From Pengzhenrongella sp031582905 (GTDB taxonomy: Bacteria > Actinomycetota > Actinomycetes > Actinomycetales > Cellulomonadaceae), in NCBI RefSeq assembly GCF_031582905.1, contig NZ_CP133990.1:496001-560000 (forward strand): a DNA stretch of 64,000 nt. The letters run 5' to 3'. The notes under the pieces were generated by a model. It was given only the letters and a program-made list of their open reading frames with translations. It was not told where the DNA came from and ran no database searches. A program made the position numbers and the translations under genes. Positions 1-7,784 of the stretch are shown in pieces (position 1 is the first letter of the stretch; every line of letters begins with the position of its first letter).

Positions 1-720
1 GGCGAACGCGACGAACTGCAGCAGAGGTGCTGCGGGTCGTGCCCACGACGAGCCGCCGTCCTGCGACCGGTAGACCCCGGACGCGCTCGTGATCAGCACC
101 GCGCTGCCCGTCGGAGACGCCGCCATGGCGAAGGGGGTCCCAGGGGCTGTCTCCACCTCGGTCCAGGTCAACCCATCACCGGTGGCTCGCAGCGCGAACC
201 CGTCGAACCCAAGGACTCCCGCGGCGGAGGCTGTCAGGGCGTGAAAATCCGACTCCCCGCCCCGTGACACCGGCGTCCACGTCAGGCCGCCGTCCCGGGA
301 CTCCGCCAGGCCCAAAGGCTGAGGAAGGTCCACACCCGGCCCCGGGTGTCCCGAGGCGTAGAAGTGGTCCGGGCCGGCCACCGTGAACCCCATGAGATCC
401 ACGACCGGGCCCACGGGCTCAGGCCCGCCTGCCCCGTAACGGAACAGACCGTCATGGGTGGCCAGGTACACGAGGCCGTCGGCAGGATTGACCGCTACGC
501 CATGCACGTGGTCACTCGGCAGACCGCCGTCCAGCTCCAGCTGCTCGGCCTGCGGTGACGCGGCGTCCTCGCGGGTGATGTGCGGATGGTCGGAGGACGC
601 CGACGGCGGGATGGTTGGCTCCGACGGCAGCCGTTCCGGCTCGGCGCAACCGCCAACCGCAGCGGTGACCAGCGCGGCCATGACGATCCGTGCGCAGGCC
701 TGCGGCCGGCGACCGTGCAA
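1..720 (-). CDS. BNR/F510_1955-like exo-sialidase-fold lipoprotein, 3' part outside window
   Basis: The minus strand encodes at least 240 residues, and the C-terminus runs off the left edge. The start is uncertain. A TTG at 720 gives a short basic stretch, a hydrophobic segment and a lipobox (AVGGC), so the mature protein should be a membrane-anchored surface lipoprotein; the internal ATG at 681 would cut off the basic part. Repeated blade motifs of the Asp-box type are visible (SRDGGLTW, SQDGGSSW), as in BNR/sortilin-like beta-propellers and the family called F510_1955 glycosylhydrolase. No catalytic role can be claimed. It lies in the integrated-element side of the window with a second propeller lipoprotein (1998-3155), which suggests a linked surface function. 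Confidence 0.6.
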   Translation of the reverse strand, partial: MHGRRPQACARIVMAALVTAAVGGCAEPERLPSEPTIPPSASSDHPHITREDAASPQAEQLELDGGLPSDHVHGVAVNPADGLVYLATHDGLFRYGAGGPEPVGPVVDLMGFTVAGPDHFYASGHPGPGVDLPQPLGLAESRDGGLTWTPVSRGGESDFHALTASAAGVLGFDGFALRATGDGLTWTEVETAPGTPFAMAASPTGSAVLITSASGVYRSQDGGSSWARPAAPLLQFVAFA

Positions 721-856
721 CGTAGCCAAGGAGACCACTTTCGCTGTCTAGCAGGGGCGGACGGTGCACGTGATCGCGATCAGGCGGGCGAGCGACTCGA
801 ACACAGCAGCGCGGCGCTGAAGCTGGTGACCGAGGTGTGCCCGACCGCAGCAGCGG

Positions 857-1636
857 TCAGAAGCGCAAGAACGTGGGGTTGGACTGCCAGATCTCGCGGA
901 TCTGGATCGTCTTACCGGGTACCGGAGCGTCGATCTGCAGGTTGCCGCCTGCGTAGATCGAGATGTGACCCGGGGTCCAGATGAGGTCCCCAGGCTGCGC
1001 CTGATCAGCCGACACCACGGTCCCGGCCTCACGCTGCGCGGAGGACGTCCGCGGCAGGGTGATGCCGACCTGCGCGTACACGTAGGAGGTGAATCCCGAG
1101 CAGTCGAAACCGTCCGGCGTCGTACCACCCCACAGGTACGGAACACCCACGTACTGAGCGGCGATCTCCACGATCGCGCTGCCGTTCGCGCTGGCCGGCG
1201 CCGGCGCGCCGATCGGCGCTGGGGTCGCCTCTTCGGCGGTCGGCGCTGCCTCACGTGCCTGGCTGCGTGAGGGCGCGGGCTCCGGCTCCGGCTCAGGAGC
1301 TGACGGCGGAGGCGGAGGGTCCGCGACAACCGTGATGGCCGGGACGTCGAAGGCCCAGGTCGCTTCCGCGGGCACCGACACCACAGGCGACGTGGCCAGC
1401 GCTGCGCGCGCCGATGCAGTCAGGGCGCTGGTGTCCACGGCCGGCACATGCGTGCCGCTGTCGGCCGACGCCGGAGCGGCCAGCATCGAGACGACAAGGC
1501 CGGACGAGGCGGCCGCCACGGCGGTGCGGCGGCCGGTCGCCACCGCCCTGTCGGCGACCACGCAAGCGGCCATCGACACCGGTGTCGTCGGGCGCCCGGG
1601 CGCGCGATGACGTGCGCGAGTGTGACCTGCAGGCAT
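857..1636 (-). CDS. NlpC/P60 family secreted peptidoglycan endopeptidase
   Basis: A 259-residue protein. The ATG at 1636 is chosen because AGGAGGG lies 7-10 bases upstream; the open frame extends further up, but only through the riboswitch. The N-terminus has a signal sequence ending near AAPASADS. A Pro/Glu/Ala-rich linker (about residues 100-150) follows, then a C-terminal NlpC/P60 domain with catalytic Cys in DGFDCSGFTSYVY and the His of PGHISIYAG. The family cleaves stem-peptide bonds in peptidoglycan outside the membrane. Expression is probably controlled by the c-di-AMP riboswitch directly upstream. It is placed within the integrated element next to the integrase, where a wall hydrolase could serve transfer or growth, but that is inference. 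Confidence 0.88.
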   Translation of the reverse strand: MPAGHTRARHRAPGRPTTPVSMAACVVADRAVATGRRTAVAAASSGLVVSMLAAPASADSGTHVPAVDTSALTASARAALATSPVVSVPAEATWAFDVPAITVVADPPPPPSAPEPEPEPAPSRSQAREAAPTAEEATPAPIGAPAPASANGSAIVEIAAQYVGVPYLWGGTTPDGFDCSGFTSYVYAQVGITLPRTSSAQREAGTVVSADQAQPGDLIWTPGHISIYAGGNLQIDAPVPGKTIQIREIWQSNPTFLRF

Positions 1637-1649
1637 GCGGAGCCCTCCT

Positions 1650-1820
1650 ACCGCCTGCGGGGTGAGCTGTCGGGTTCGGGCCGGAGCAGCCCGGCCGGTC
1701 GATGAGCGACCGGCTTCACCCCAAGGACACCGCCACGGTGCCCGGAAGAACGTGGTTCCCCCACTCCTGCCATCGCGCTGAAGCTCTGGACCTTCGACGG
1801 TGGCAGGACTCGGCGTCCGC
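1650..1820 (-). promoter_or_regulatory. Cyclic di-AMP riboswitch (ydaO/yuaA type)
   Basis: On the minus strand the leader of the NlpC/P60 gene carries the ordered landmarks of the actinobacterial ydaO class: CGCCGAGTCCTGCC, a GGCAGGAG partner followed by GGGGGAACCA, then GGGGTGAA, and finally CCCGACAGCTCACC with CGCAGGCGG just before the ribosome binding site. In actinobacteria this RNA commonly sits upstream of resuscitation and NlpC/P60 wall hydrolases and turns them off when c-di-AMP is high. The class assignment rests on these conserved blocks; folding was not computed. The stretch from 1821 to 1997 shows nothing else recognisable. Confidence 0.85.
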
Positions 1821-1997
1821 GTCTGGCCACTCTGGACCACGTCGGGAGCGCCCCGATACTAGGCACGCCATCGACCGCACGTCACTGTGGCGCCGCCTAA
1901 GCGTGCTCGGCCCGCGAAAGCCCCTCGGGCTCGGGGCGCCAGAGCCGACCATGAGCGTGGCGCGCACCGGGAGTCCCCGCCACGCTCGGGACCGCGA

Positions 1998-3155
1998 TCA
2001 CCCGTGGTCGTGCGACCCCTCGTGTCCCTCTTCGGCGCCCGCGTCCGCCTCGGCGTAGTCCGGGACGGCGACCTCGGCGAGCGTGGGCGACGCCGCAGGA
2101 ATGGACAGCGCGCTGAACGAGATGCCGTTCGGCTTGTCCCCCACCGGCACCGTCGCCACGATCTCCTTCGTCCTGAGATCAACCACGGAGACGGTGTCGT
2201 CGTACATGTTGGTGACCCACGCCATGGCCCCCGTCGGGTCCATGACCACCCCATGGGGACCTGCGCCCGTCTCGATGCTCGCAACCACGGTCATCTCGGA
2301 GGGATCGATCACCGACAGCGTGCGCCCCGGTGCCGTCTCGGTGCCCTGGTCGGCCGAGAGCAACGTCGTGCCGTCCTCGGACAGGTACAGCTGCACAGGC
2401 GCACTCGGGACCGCGACCGTAGCCACGACCTTCAACCCGTCGAGGTCGACCTTCGCCACGGCGTTCTCGCCGGCGAGGCTCACGTAGGCGAACTCGCCGT
2501 CGCCGTCCACCGCTACCTGAACCGGAGACGAGCCCACCGGGATGCTGGCGCGGACCGACAACGTCGCAGCGTCCACCACGTCCACGCCGCCTGCGGCCGT
2601 GTTGGCGACGACCAGCGTCGTCCCGTCAGCCGTTGCGCGAAGTCCATGGGGTCCATTGCTCAGCCTCACCGATCCGAGCGATGCCAGGTCTGATGTCTGG
2701 TAGGCGGTGAGCGTGCCGTCGCCGGCGTTGGTCACGTACGCCCTCTGCCCGTCCGCGCTCACCACGACGTGTGCTGGACCCGCGCCAGTGGCTTGCGTGC
2801 CGACGAGTTCCAACGTCGCGGCGTCGAGGGCGACCACGGCGTTCCGGTGGCCGCTCACCGCCCAGACCGTCGCACCATCCGGGCTGGCCTGGACGTTGTG
2901 CGGACTGTCGACACCGTCGACCGTCGCTACCACGCGGCTCGTCGCGACGTCGATGGCACTCAGGCTGCCGCCCTCCTCGTTGGCAACCCAGATCGTCCCC
3001 TCCACGGGCGAGCCCACCGGAGGTGCACCGTCCTTGATCGCCGCAGCGTCCTCCGAGGCCGAGGGACCCTCGGATGAGCTGCACCCGATCAGGACCGTTG
3101 CACTGGTCAAGGCGATGACTCCAGCGAGAGCACGCCGGCGGATGTGGTGCTTCAT
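1998..3155 (-). CDS. YncE-like beta-propeller lipoprotein
   Basis: 385 residues. A signal peptide ends in a lipobox (LIGCSS at residues 22-27), predicting a surface lipoprotein. The rest consists of about seven YVTN/YncE repeats of the form 'V.VID..T..VVATV..G..P.GV..SPDG', for example SVVDLRTKEIVATVPVG and DGQRAYVTNAGDGTLTA. The C-terminus is His/Glu/Asp-rich (HEGSHDHG), which could bind metal. Such propellers act as binding scaffolds and no enzyme activity is implied. It is followed on the same strand by the riboswitch-controlled NlpC/P60 gene and may share its transcript only weakly, because the riboswitch leader begins about 180 bases downstream. Confidence 0.8.
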   Translation of the reverse strand: MKHHIRRRALAGVIALTSATVLIGCSSSEGPSASEDAAAIKDGAPPVGSPVEGTIWVANEEGGSLSAIDVATSRVVATVDGVDSPHNVQASPDGATVWAVSGHRNAVVALDAATLELVGTQATGAGPAHVVVSADGQRAYVTNAGDGTLTAYQTSDLASLGSVRLSNGPHGLRATADGTTLVVANTAAGGVDVVDAATLSVRASIPVGSSPVQVAVDGDGEFAYVSLAGENAVAKVDLDGLKVVATVAVPSAPVQLYLSEDGTTLLSADQGTETAPGRTLSVIDPSEMTVVASIETGAGPHGVVMDPTGAMAWVTNMYDDTVSVVDLRTKEIVATVPVGDKPNGISFSALSIPAASPTLAEVAVPDYAEADAGAEEGHEGSHDHG

Positions 3156-3199
3156 CAGTTCTCCTCACGTGCGCGAGCAGGTCTGCCCGCCCCGAGGAA

Positions 3200-3257
3200 G
3201 AACATCGTCGTGAAGCACTGTAGGCATCACAGTCATCCCATGAAGTTCCGTTGAAGA
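3200..3257 (-). promoter_or_regulatory. Putative promoter and response-regulator-type direct repeat of the YncE-like gene
   Basis: On the minus strand a TACAGT box (about 3213-3218) is a plausible -10. On the plus strand TGAAG occurs at 3241-3245 and again at 3252-3256, exactly 11 bases apart, the spacing typical of OmpR/PhoB-family operators. The repeats lie at the expected -35 position. No regulator gene of that family is in the element part of the window. Confidence 0.35.
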
Positions 3258-3258
3258 A

Positions 3259-3283
3259 GAGCCCCGGGGATAGGCCAGGGCTC
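3259..3283. terminator. Hairpin after the integrase
   Basis: GAGCCC and GGGCTC arms enclose a 13-base loop just beyond the integrase stop. There is no clear T-run, as is usual in high-GC actinobacteria. Confidence 0.4.
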
Positions 3284-3326
3284 GGAGCTCTCCCCGCTCG
3301 TGTCAGGTCAGTGCGACCGCAACTTG

Positions 3327-4439
3327 CTACCGCGTTCGAACTCTTTCGAAGGCGGCGAGCGCCTCGTCCTGCGCCTCGGGAAGCGTGTGGAGGTACCGCT
3401 GCGTCGTCATGATCTGCGCGTGCCCCATGCGCTCCATGACCGACTTGAGGTCGGCGCCGCCCGCGAGCAGCCAGGACGCGTGCGCATGTCGTAGGTCGTG
3501 CATGCGCACAGCGAAGTCGACCCCAGAGCGCTCGACCGCAGGCCTCCAGTGCCGTGTGTTGAACGTCGCGCGCGAGAGCGGCTGGCCTCCGGCGGTCTCA
3601 CGCGACGGGAAGAGCAGATCGTCACGAGCCAGGCCGAGCTCGGCGATGCGCACCGCGAGAACGTCGAGCAGGCCTTGCGACACGCGAAGCGTCCGGGGCT
3701 CGTCGTCCTTCGGGTAGGGCTTGACGATGAGGCGCTCGCCGGTGGGGGAGTCCTTGCGCGAGACCTCGACGATGGTCTCCTCGACGGTGATCGTTCGGCG
3801 GAGGAAGTCGACGTGCCGCGGTCGGAGAGCGACGAGCTCGCCCCATCGGAGCCCGGTCTCGATCGCCGTCATGACCAAGGGTTTGAACCTCGGCGGAACC
3901 TCCGCCAGGACGGCGGAGTACTCCTCAGGTGTCAGGGTCCGAGCCTTCTTGGTCACCACCTTCGGCAGCTCCGTGCTCTCGCACGGGTTGAAGGCGATGA
4001 GCCGGTCCCGGACCGCGCGGGCGAAGATCGAGTGCAGTAGCACGTGGTACTTGGCGATCGATCGGGGGGACAGGCCCTGGTCGAGCGCAGACCGGACCCA
4101 CGTCTGCACGTTCGACGCGGTGATCTGCGCCAGCCGCATCTCGCCGAAGAACGGGATGAAGTGCCGACGCAGGTAGGAGCGATACGCCGCGAGCGTCGAC
4201 ACCTCGAGGTGGCGTGACGGCAGCCAGACGTCCTCGGCATACGTCCGGAACGTCACCCGGCCCGCACGGCGATCGATCCACGTCCCGTCGGTGATCTTGT
4301 CCTCGGCCCGCATCGCTGCACGCTCCGCCTCTCGGCGGGAGTCGAACGTGCCGGCGGAGCGCAGGTGCCCGTGGGTGTCGCGGTAGACAGCCGTGTACCG
4401 CCGTCCGCGTTGCCTGGACCGCTCGACGACCCAGCCCAT
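3327..4439 (-). CDS. Tyrosine recombinase / integrase of an integrated element
   Basis: 370 residues, starting at the ATG at 4439, which has GGAGG about seven bases upstream. An Arm-type AP2-like DNA-binding segment (about residues 1-60) is followed by a SAM-like core-binding domain (about 65-165) and the catalytic domain. Catalytic residues are visible: Arg in ETGLRWGELVAL, the H-x-x-R box MHDLRHAHASWLL, a His in RMGHAQIMTTQ and the Tyr nucleophile in QRYLH. The gene lies next to the 3' part of an initiator tRNA (4591-4633) and reads away from it, the normal arrangement for a phage or integrative-element integrase that targets a tRNA gene. No excisionase is visible beside it. Confidence 0.93.
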   Translation of the reverse strand: MGWVVERSRQRGRRYTAVYRDTHGHLRSAGTFDSRREAERAAMRAEDKITDGTWIDRRAGRVTFRTYAEDVWLPSRHLEVSTLAAYRSYLRRHFIPFFGEMRLAQITASNVQTWVRSALDQGLSPRSIAKYHVLLHSIFARAVRDRLIAFNPCESTELPKVVTKKARTLTPEEYSAVLAEVPPRFKPLVMTAIETGLRWGELVALRPRHVDFLRRTITVEETIVEVSRKDSPTGERLIVKPYPKDDEPRTLRVSQGLLDVLAVRIAELGLARDDLLFPSRETAGGQPLSRATFNTRHWRPAVERSGVDFAVRMHDLRHAHASWLLAGGADLKSVMERMGHAQIMTTQRYLHTLPEAQDEALAAFERVRTR

Positions 4440-4590
4440 CGAGCCTCCTCTGGTGAGCAGTTGGTCAGCAGCCGCACCCGTACGAGCCCGTACGCGGCCG
4501 GACGCCGACGGACAGCAATATGGCGCCTGACCTGCGAAGATGTCGCTATCGACGCTAGCCGTGCGCACCGCATTGGGCAAGGTTGCGTCG

Positions 4591-4633
4591 CTCATAACCC
4601 AGAGGTCGCAGGTTCAAATCCTGCCCCCGCTAC
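4591..4633 (+). other. Attachment-site copy: 3' half of initiator tRNA-Met
   Basis: The stretch begins CTCATAACCC (anticodon loop with CAT and the GC-rich 3' anticodon stem typical of initiator tRNA). It continues through a complete T-arm (GCAGG, TTCAAAT, CCTGC) to the acceptor end CCCCGCTAC. The sequence 5' of it does not form the other halves of the anticodon, D or acceptor stems, so this is not a functional tRNA. It is what remains when an element inserts into a tRNA gene, the intact copy being restored at the other end (expected beyond the left edge). The integrase is 150 bases away. Confidence 0.8.
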
Positions 4634-4640
4634 TCAAGTA

Positions 4641-4690
4641 GCACGACGAAGGCCCTCTCGATCTGCGGATCGAGAGGGCCTTCGTCGTGC
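4641..4690. terminator. Strong bidirectional terminator hairpin
   Basis: A perfect 22-bp inverted repeat with a six-base loop (CTGCGG) lies between the tRNA remnant and the stop of the response regulator gene. It would end both the original tRNA transcript from the left and the exporter/two-component operon from the right. Confidence 0.85.
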
Positions 4691-4697
4691 TGGGGAC

Positions 4698-5396
4698 TCA
4701 GTGGCGTGCCGCACCGCTTCCGACCAGCCCGCACTCGTAGGCGATGATCACGGCCTGCACGCGGTCCCGTGCCCCGAGCTTCGCGAACACGTTCCCCACG
4801 TGGGTCTTCACCGTGGTCTCCGACACGACGAGCTCGGCCGCGATCTCCGCGTTCGACGCGCCGTGCGCGATGAGGCGCAGGACGTCGAGCTCGCGCGGGG
4901 TGAGCACGCGCAGGCGGGGGTCCGGGCCGTCGCCGGAGGTGGCGTCGTGGTGGCCCGCCTCGCCGGTGGCGGGCAGGTGGGGCGCGAAGAGGTCGAGCAT
5001 CCGGCGCAGCACGCGCGGGGCGACGACCGCGGTCCCCGCGGCGACCGTGCGGATCGCGTCGACGAGCTCGTCCGGGCGGGCCGACTTCAGCAGGAAGCCG
5101 CTGGCACCGGCGCGCAGCGCGGCGAACGCGAGGTCGTCGACGTCGAAGGTCGTGAGCACCAGCACGCGCGAAGCCGGGTGCTCGGCGACGATGTGCCGGG
5201 TCGCCTCGATGCCGTCCATGCCGGGCATGCGGATGTCCATGAGGACGACGTCGGGGGCCAGGGCGCCGACCTGCTCGAGCGCGACCCGGCCGTCGGCGGC
5301 CTCGCCGACCACCTCGAGGTCCGGCTCGGACTCGAGGACGAGCCGGAAGCCGACGCGCAGCAGCGCCTGGTCGTCCACGAGCAGCACCGTCGTCAT
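4698..5396 (-). CDS. LuxR/NarL-type response regulator
   Basis: 232 residues starting with MTTVLLVDDQ at 5396; a longer frame exists, but this start overlaps the kinase stop in the usual coupled manner. The receiver domain (1-125) has the acidic pair in VDDQ, phospho-acceptor Asp in VVLMDIRMPG and the Lys in FLLKSARP. A LuxR helix-turn-helix lies at about 165-225 (LTPRELDVLRLIAHGASNAE, VSETTVKTHVGNVFAKL). It is the output partner of the kinase directly upstream (5393-6835), and both follow an ABC exporter, so they probably control that exporter in response to an envelope stress or drug. Confidence 0.93.
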   Translation of the reverse strand: MTTVLLVDDQALLRVGFRLVLESEPDLEVVGEAADGRVALEQVGALAPDVVLMDIRMPGMDGIEATRHIVAEHPASRVLVLTTFDVDDLAFAALRAGASGFLLKSARPDELVDAIRTVAAGTAVVAPRVLRRMLDLFAPHLPATGEAGHHDATSGDGPDPRLRVLTPRELDVLRLIAHGASNAEIAAELVVSETTVKTHVGNVFAKLGARDRVQAVIIAYECGLVGSGAARH

Positions 5397-6835
5397 CGTC
5401 CGTGCCCCTCCTGCGACCGCTCCTGCGACCGCTCCTGCGACCACACCGGCGACGACGGCAGCACCGCTCGCACCCGCCAGCCGCCGCCCGCGCGGGGCTC
5501 GGCCTCGACGTACCCGCCGAGCAGCGCGGCCCGCTCGCGCATGCCGACGAGGCCGCGGCCGGTCCCGGGACCGTCACCGGTGCGGGTGCCGCCGCTGTCG
5601 ACGACCTCCACCTCGACCGTGTCGGGCGTGCGGCGTACCGCGACCTCGACAGACGCCGCCCCCGGCGCGTGCCGCAGCACGTTGGTCAGCGCCTCCCCGA
5701 GGATGCGGGTGACGGCGAGGCGCACCGACGTGTCGTCCGGCAGCGTGGTGTCCAGACCGGTCGCGGTGACCGGCATCCCCGCGGTCCCGAAGCGGTGCAC
5801 GACGGTGGACAGGTCGACCTCCGTGGGAGCGACGCCATGGTCCTCGTGGTCGGCCCCCGGACCGAGCGCGCCGAGGACACGCTGCATGTCGGCCAGCGCG
5901 GACCGGCCGGTGCGCGCGACCTGGCGCACGGCGTCCCGGGACCCTGCCGGGGCGCGCTCGAAGGCGGCGTCGGCGCCGTCGGCGAGGGCGACCATGACCG
6001 ACAGGCTGTGCGCGACGACGTCGTGCATCTCGCGTGCGATGTGCGCGCGCTCGGCGGCGCGGGCCAGGGCGGCGCTCTGGTCGCGCTCGCGGGCCAGCGC
6101 CCGGTAGCGCTCGACGAGGTCCTGCGCGTGCAGTCGGCGGGCCCGGGCGGCCGAACCCACGGCGACGCCGAGCAGCCCGAGCGCGAGCAGCAGGAGCACC
6201 GACCCCATGCGTCGGCCCGGCGAGAACAGCGGCTGCTCCAGGTAGCGCGTCGGCTCCCACGACGTGCCGGTCCCGGCGCTGAACCACGAGATGACCTCGA
6301 TGAGCCCGAGGTCCTGCCAGCGCCACAGCGCGAGGGTGAGGGCCGTCAGGACGACCCCGAGGACGACCCAGGTGGTGAGCGTGCGGTGGACCGCCGCGAC
6401 GCTGTAGAGGGCGCACGCGACGCAGGCGCCGAGCGCGCCGAGCACACCCGCGACGAGCAGGGAGAGCACGGCCACGCCGGTCAGCAGGACCGTGACGGTG
6501 ATCGGTGCCGCGCGGCGCAGGAGCAGCAGGGCGGCACCGGCCGCGGCGCCGAGGAGCCAGGTGGCGGTGATCGGGGTGGCCACGTCCTCGTCGCGGGGGT
6601 AGAGGCCGAGGGCCTGGGCGCCGTCGGCTGCCTGCCAGACGAACATGGACCCGACGAGGCCGATGAGCAGGATGACGGCGGCGACGGCGAGGTCCATGAC
6701 CCACGGGTGGGCCTGGATGAGCCGCGCGACCGGGCTGCCGCCGCTGACCTGCGCCTCGGTGAGCGGCGGATCCGGCGGCGCGTTGGTCGCGCCGGACCCT
6801 CCGGTCCGCGTCAGGGTGGCACGTCGGGTCGGCAC
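5393..6835 (-). CDS. DesK/NarL-family sensor histidine kinase
   Basis: 480 residues. The GTG at 6835 is chosen because GGGAG lies ten bases upstream; the much longer open frame above it is antisense to nothing and overlaps the permease gene. The N-terminal half holds about six membrane helices. A HisKA_3 dimerisation box follows with the phospho-His in IAREMHDVVAHSLSVM, then an HATPase domain with the N-box LGEALTNVLRHA and G-box GRGLVGMRERAALLGG. It overlaps the response regulator by four bases (ATGA), giving a coupled pair. No extracytoplasmic sensor domain is visible, so the signal is probably sensed in or at the membrane. Confidence 0.92.
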   Translation of the reverse strand: MPTRRATLTRTGGSGATNAPPDPPLTEAQVSGGSPVARLIQAHPWVMDLAVAAVILLIGLVGSMFVWQAADGAQALGLYPRDEDVATPITATWLLGAAAGAALLLLRRAAPITVTVLLTGVAVLSLLVAGVLGALGACVACALYSVAAVHRTLTTWVVLGVVLTALTLALWRWQDLGLIEVISWFSAGTGTSWEPTRYLEQPLFSPGRRMGSVLLLLALGLLGVAVGSAARARRLHAQDLVERYRALARERDQSAALARAAERAHIAREMHDVVAHSLSVMVALADGADAAFERAPAGSRDAVRQVARTGRSALADMQRVLGALGPGADHEDHGVAPTEVDLSTVVHRFGTAGMPVTATGLDTTLPDDTSVRLAVTRILGEALTNVLRHAPGAASVEVAVRRTPDTVEVEVVDSGGTRTGDGPGTGRGLVGMRERAALLGGYVEAEPRAGGGWRVRAVLPSSPVWSQERSQERSQEGHGR

Positions 6836-6941
6836 CGTCCCACTCTCCCATCCCGGCTCCGGTGTGGTCCCTGACGCGGGCCCGGAGGCGGGGCTCGGTA
6901 CCCGCGCGGCCGGTCGCCCGACCAACCGGGTGCCGGCACGG

Positions 6942-7784
6942 TCAGCGGACGTCATGGCGGCGCAGCCGGTACGCCGCCGCGGCGAGCACCACGAGGACCC
7001 ACGCACCGAGGACGACCCCGCCGCCCCACGCCCCGAGCTGGGGGCCGCGCGTCGCCGCGTCGAGCGCCGCGAGCGCGGCGTCGTCCTGCGCGAGCCGGGC
7101 CCCGGACGACGGCAGGAGCGCGCGGATGGTGTCGGTGACGCGGCCGGGGTTGGCCGCGAGCAGGTGGTCACCGACGACGGCGAGCACCACCCCGGCGACG
7201 AGCGCGTCGGCGGGGCGGCGCAGCACAGCGCCCAGGCCGAGCCCGAGCAGGGCGACCGCCACGCACGCCACGACGAAGCCCACCAGCGCCCGGGACGTCC
7301 CCGGCACGGACAGGTCGAGCCCGGGGGCGTCACCGGCGCGCGCCGGTGTCGTCGCGAGGACCGAGGCGCCCAGCGCGGCGAGCGCCGTGACCAGCGCGGC
7401 GGCCGCCGTGACCCCGACCTGCGCGGCGAGGACGGGAAGGCGGCGGGGGACGGCGGCGAAGGTCGTCCGTGCCGTCCCGGTCGTGTGCTCCGACGTCCCG
7501 ACCCCCGCGCCGAGGACCAGTGACCCGAGCTGGGCGACCAGGAGGCCCGAGGTGACCACCCAGGACCCGGACCGGCCGTCGTCGGGCCGGACGAACAGGC
7601 CCAGCCCGTACGCGACGCCCGCCGTGACGAGGACCGTGCCCAGCGCGAGCCAGGCGTTCGAGCCCACGCTCGTGAGCTTGGTCCACTCCGCGCGGAGCAC
7701 CCGGGCCGGGGTGGGCCCCGTCCGGGCGGGAGCCCCGCGTGCCGCGCGGTGCGTTGCCCGGGGCGCCGGGGTGGCGGTCGTCAT
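6942..7784 (-). CDS. ABC-2 type exporter permease
   Basis: 280 residues, starting at an ATG that overlaps the stop of the upstream permease (ATGA). It begins with the conserved cytoplasmic LRAEWTKLTSV motif of ABC-2 permeases, followed by six predicted membrane helices. It resembles its neighbour at 7781-8665 closely in layout and ends in the same RLRRHDVR tail, so the two probably arose by duplication and form a heterodimer with the ATPase at 8662-9587. The substrate cannot be told from sequence; similar operons export peptide antibiotics or drugs. Confidence 0.88.
   Translation of the reverse strand: MTTATPAPRATHRAARGAPARTGPTPARVLRAEWTKLTSVGSNAWLALGTVLVTAGVAYGLGLFVRPDDGRSGSWVVTSGLLVAQLGSLVLGAGVGTSEHTTGTARTTFAAVPRRLPVLAAQVGVTAAAALVTALAALGASVLATTPARAGDAPGLDLSVPGTSRALVGFVVACVAVALLGLGLGAVLRRPADALVAGVVLAVVGDHLLAANPGRVTDTIRALLPSSGARLAQDDAALAALDAATRGPQLGAWGGGVVLGAWVLVVLAAAAYRLRRHDVR

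Noticed and set aside
4560..4633. A functional tRNA-Met gene
   Set aside because: Only the anticodon loop, 3' anticodon stem, T-arm and 3' acceptor strand are present; the 5' partners are absent.
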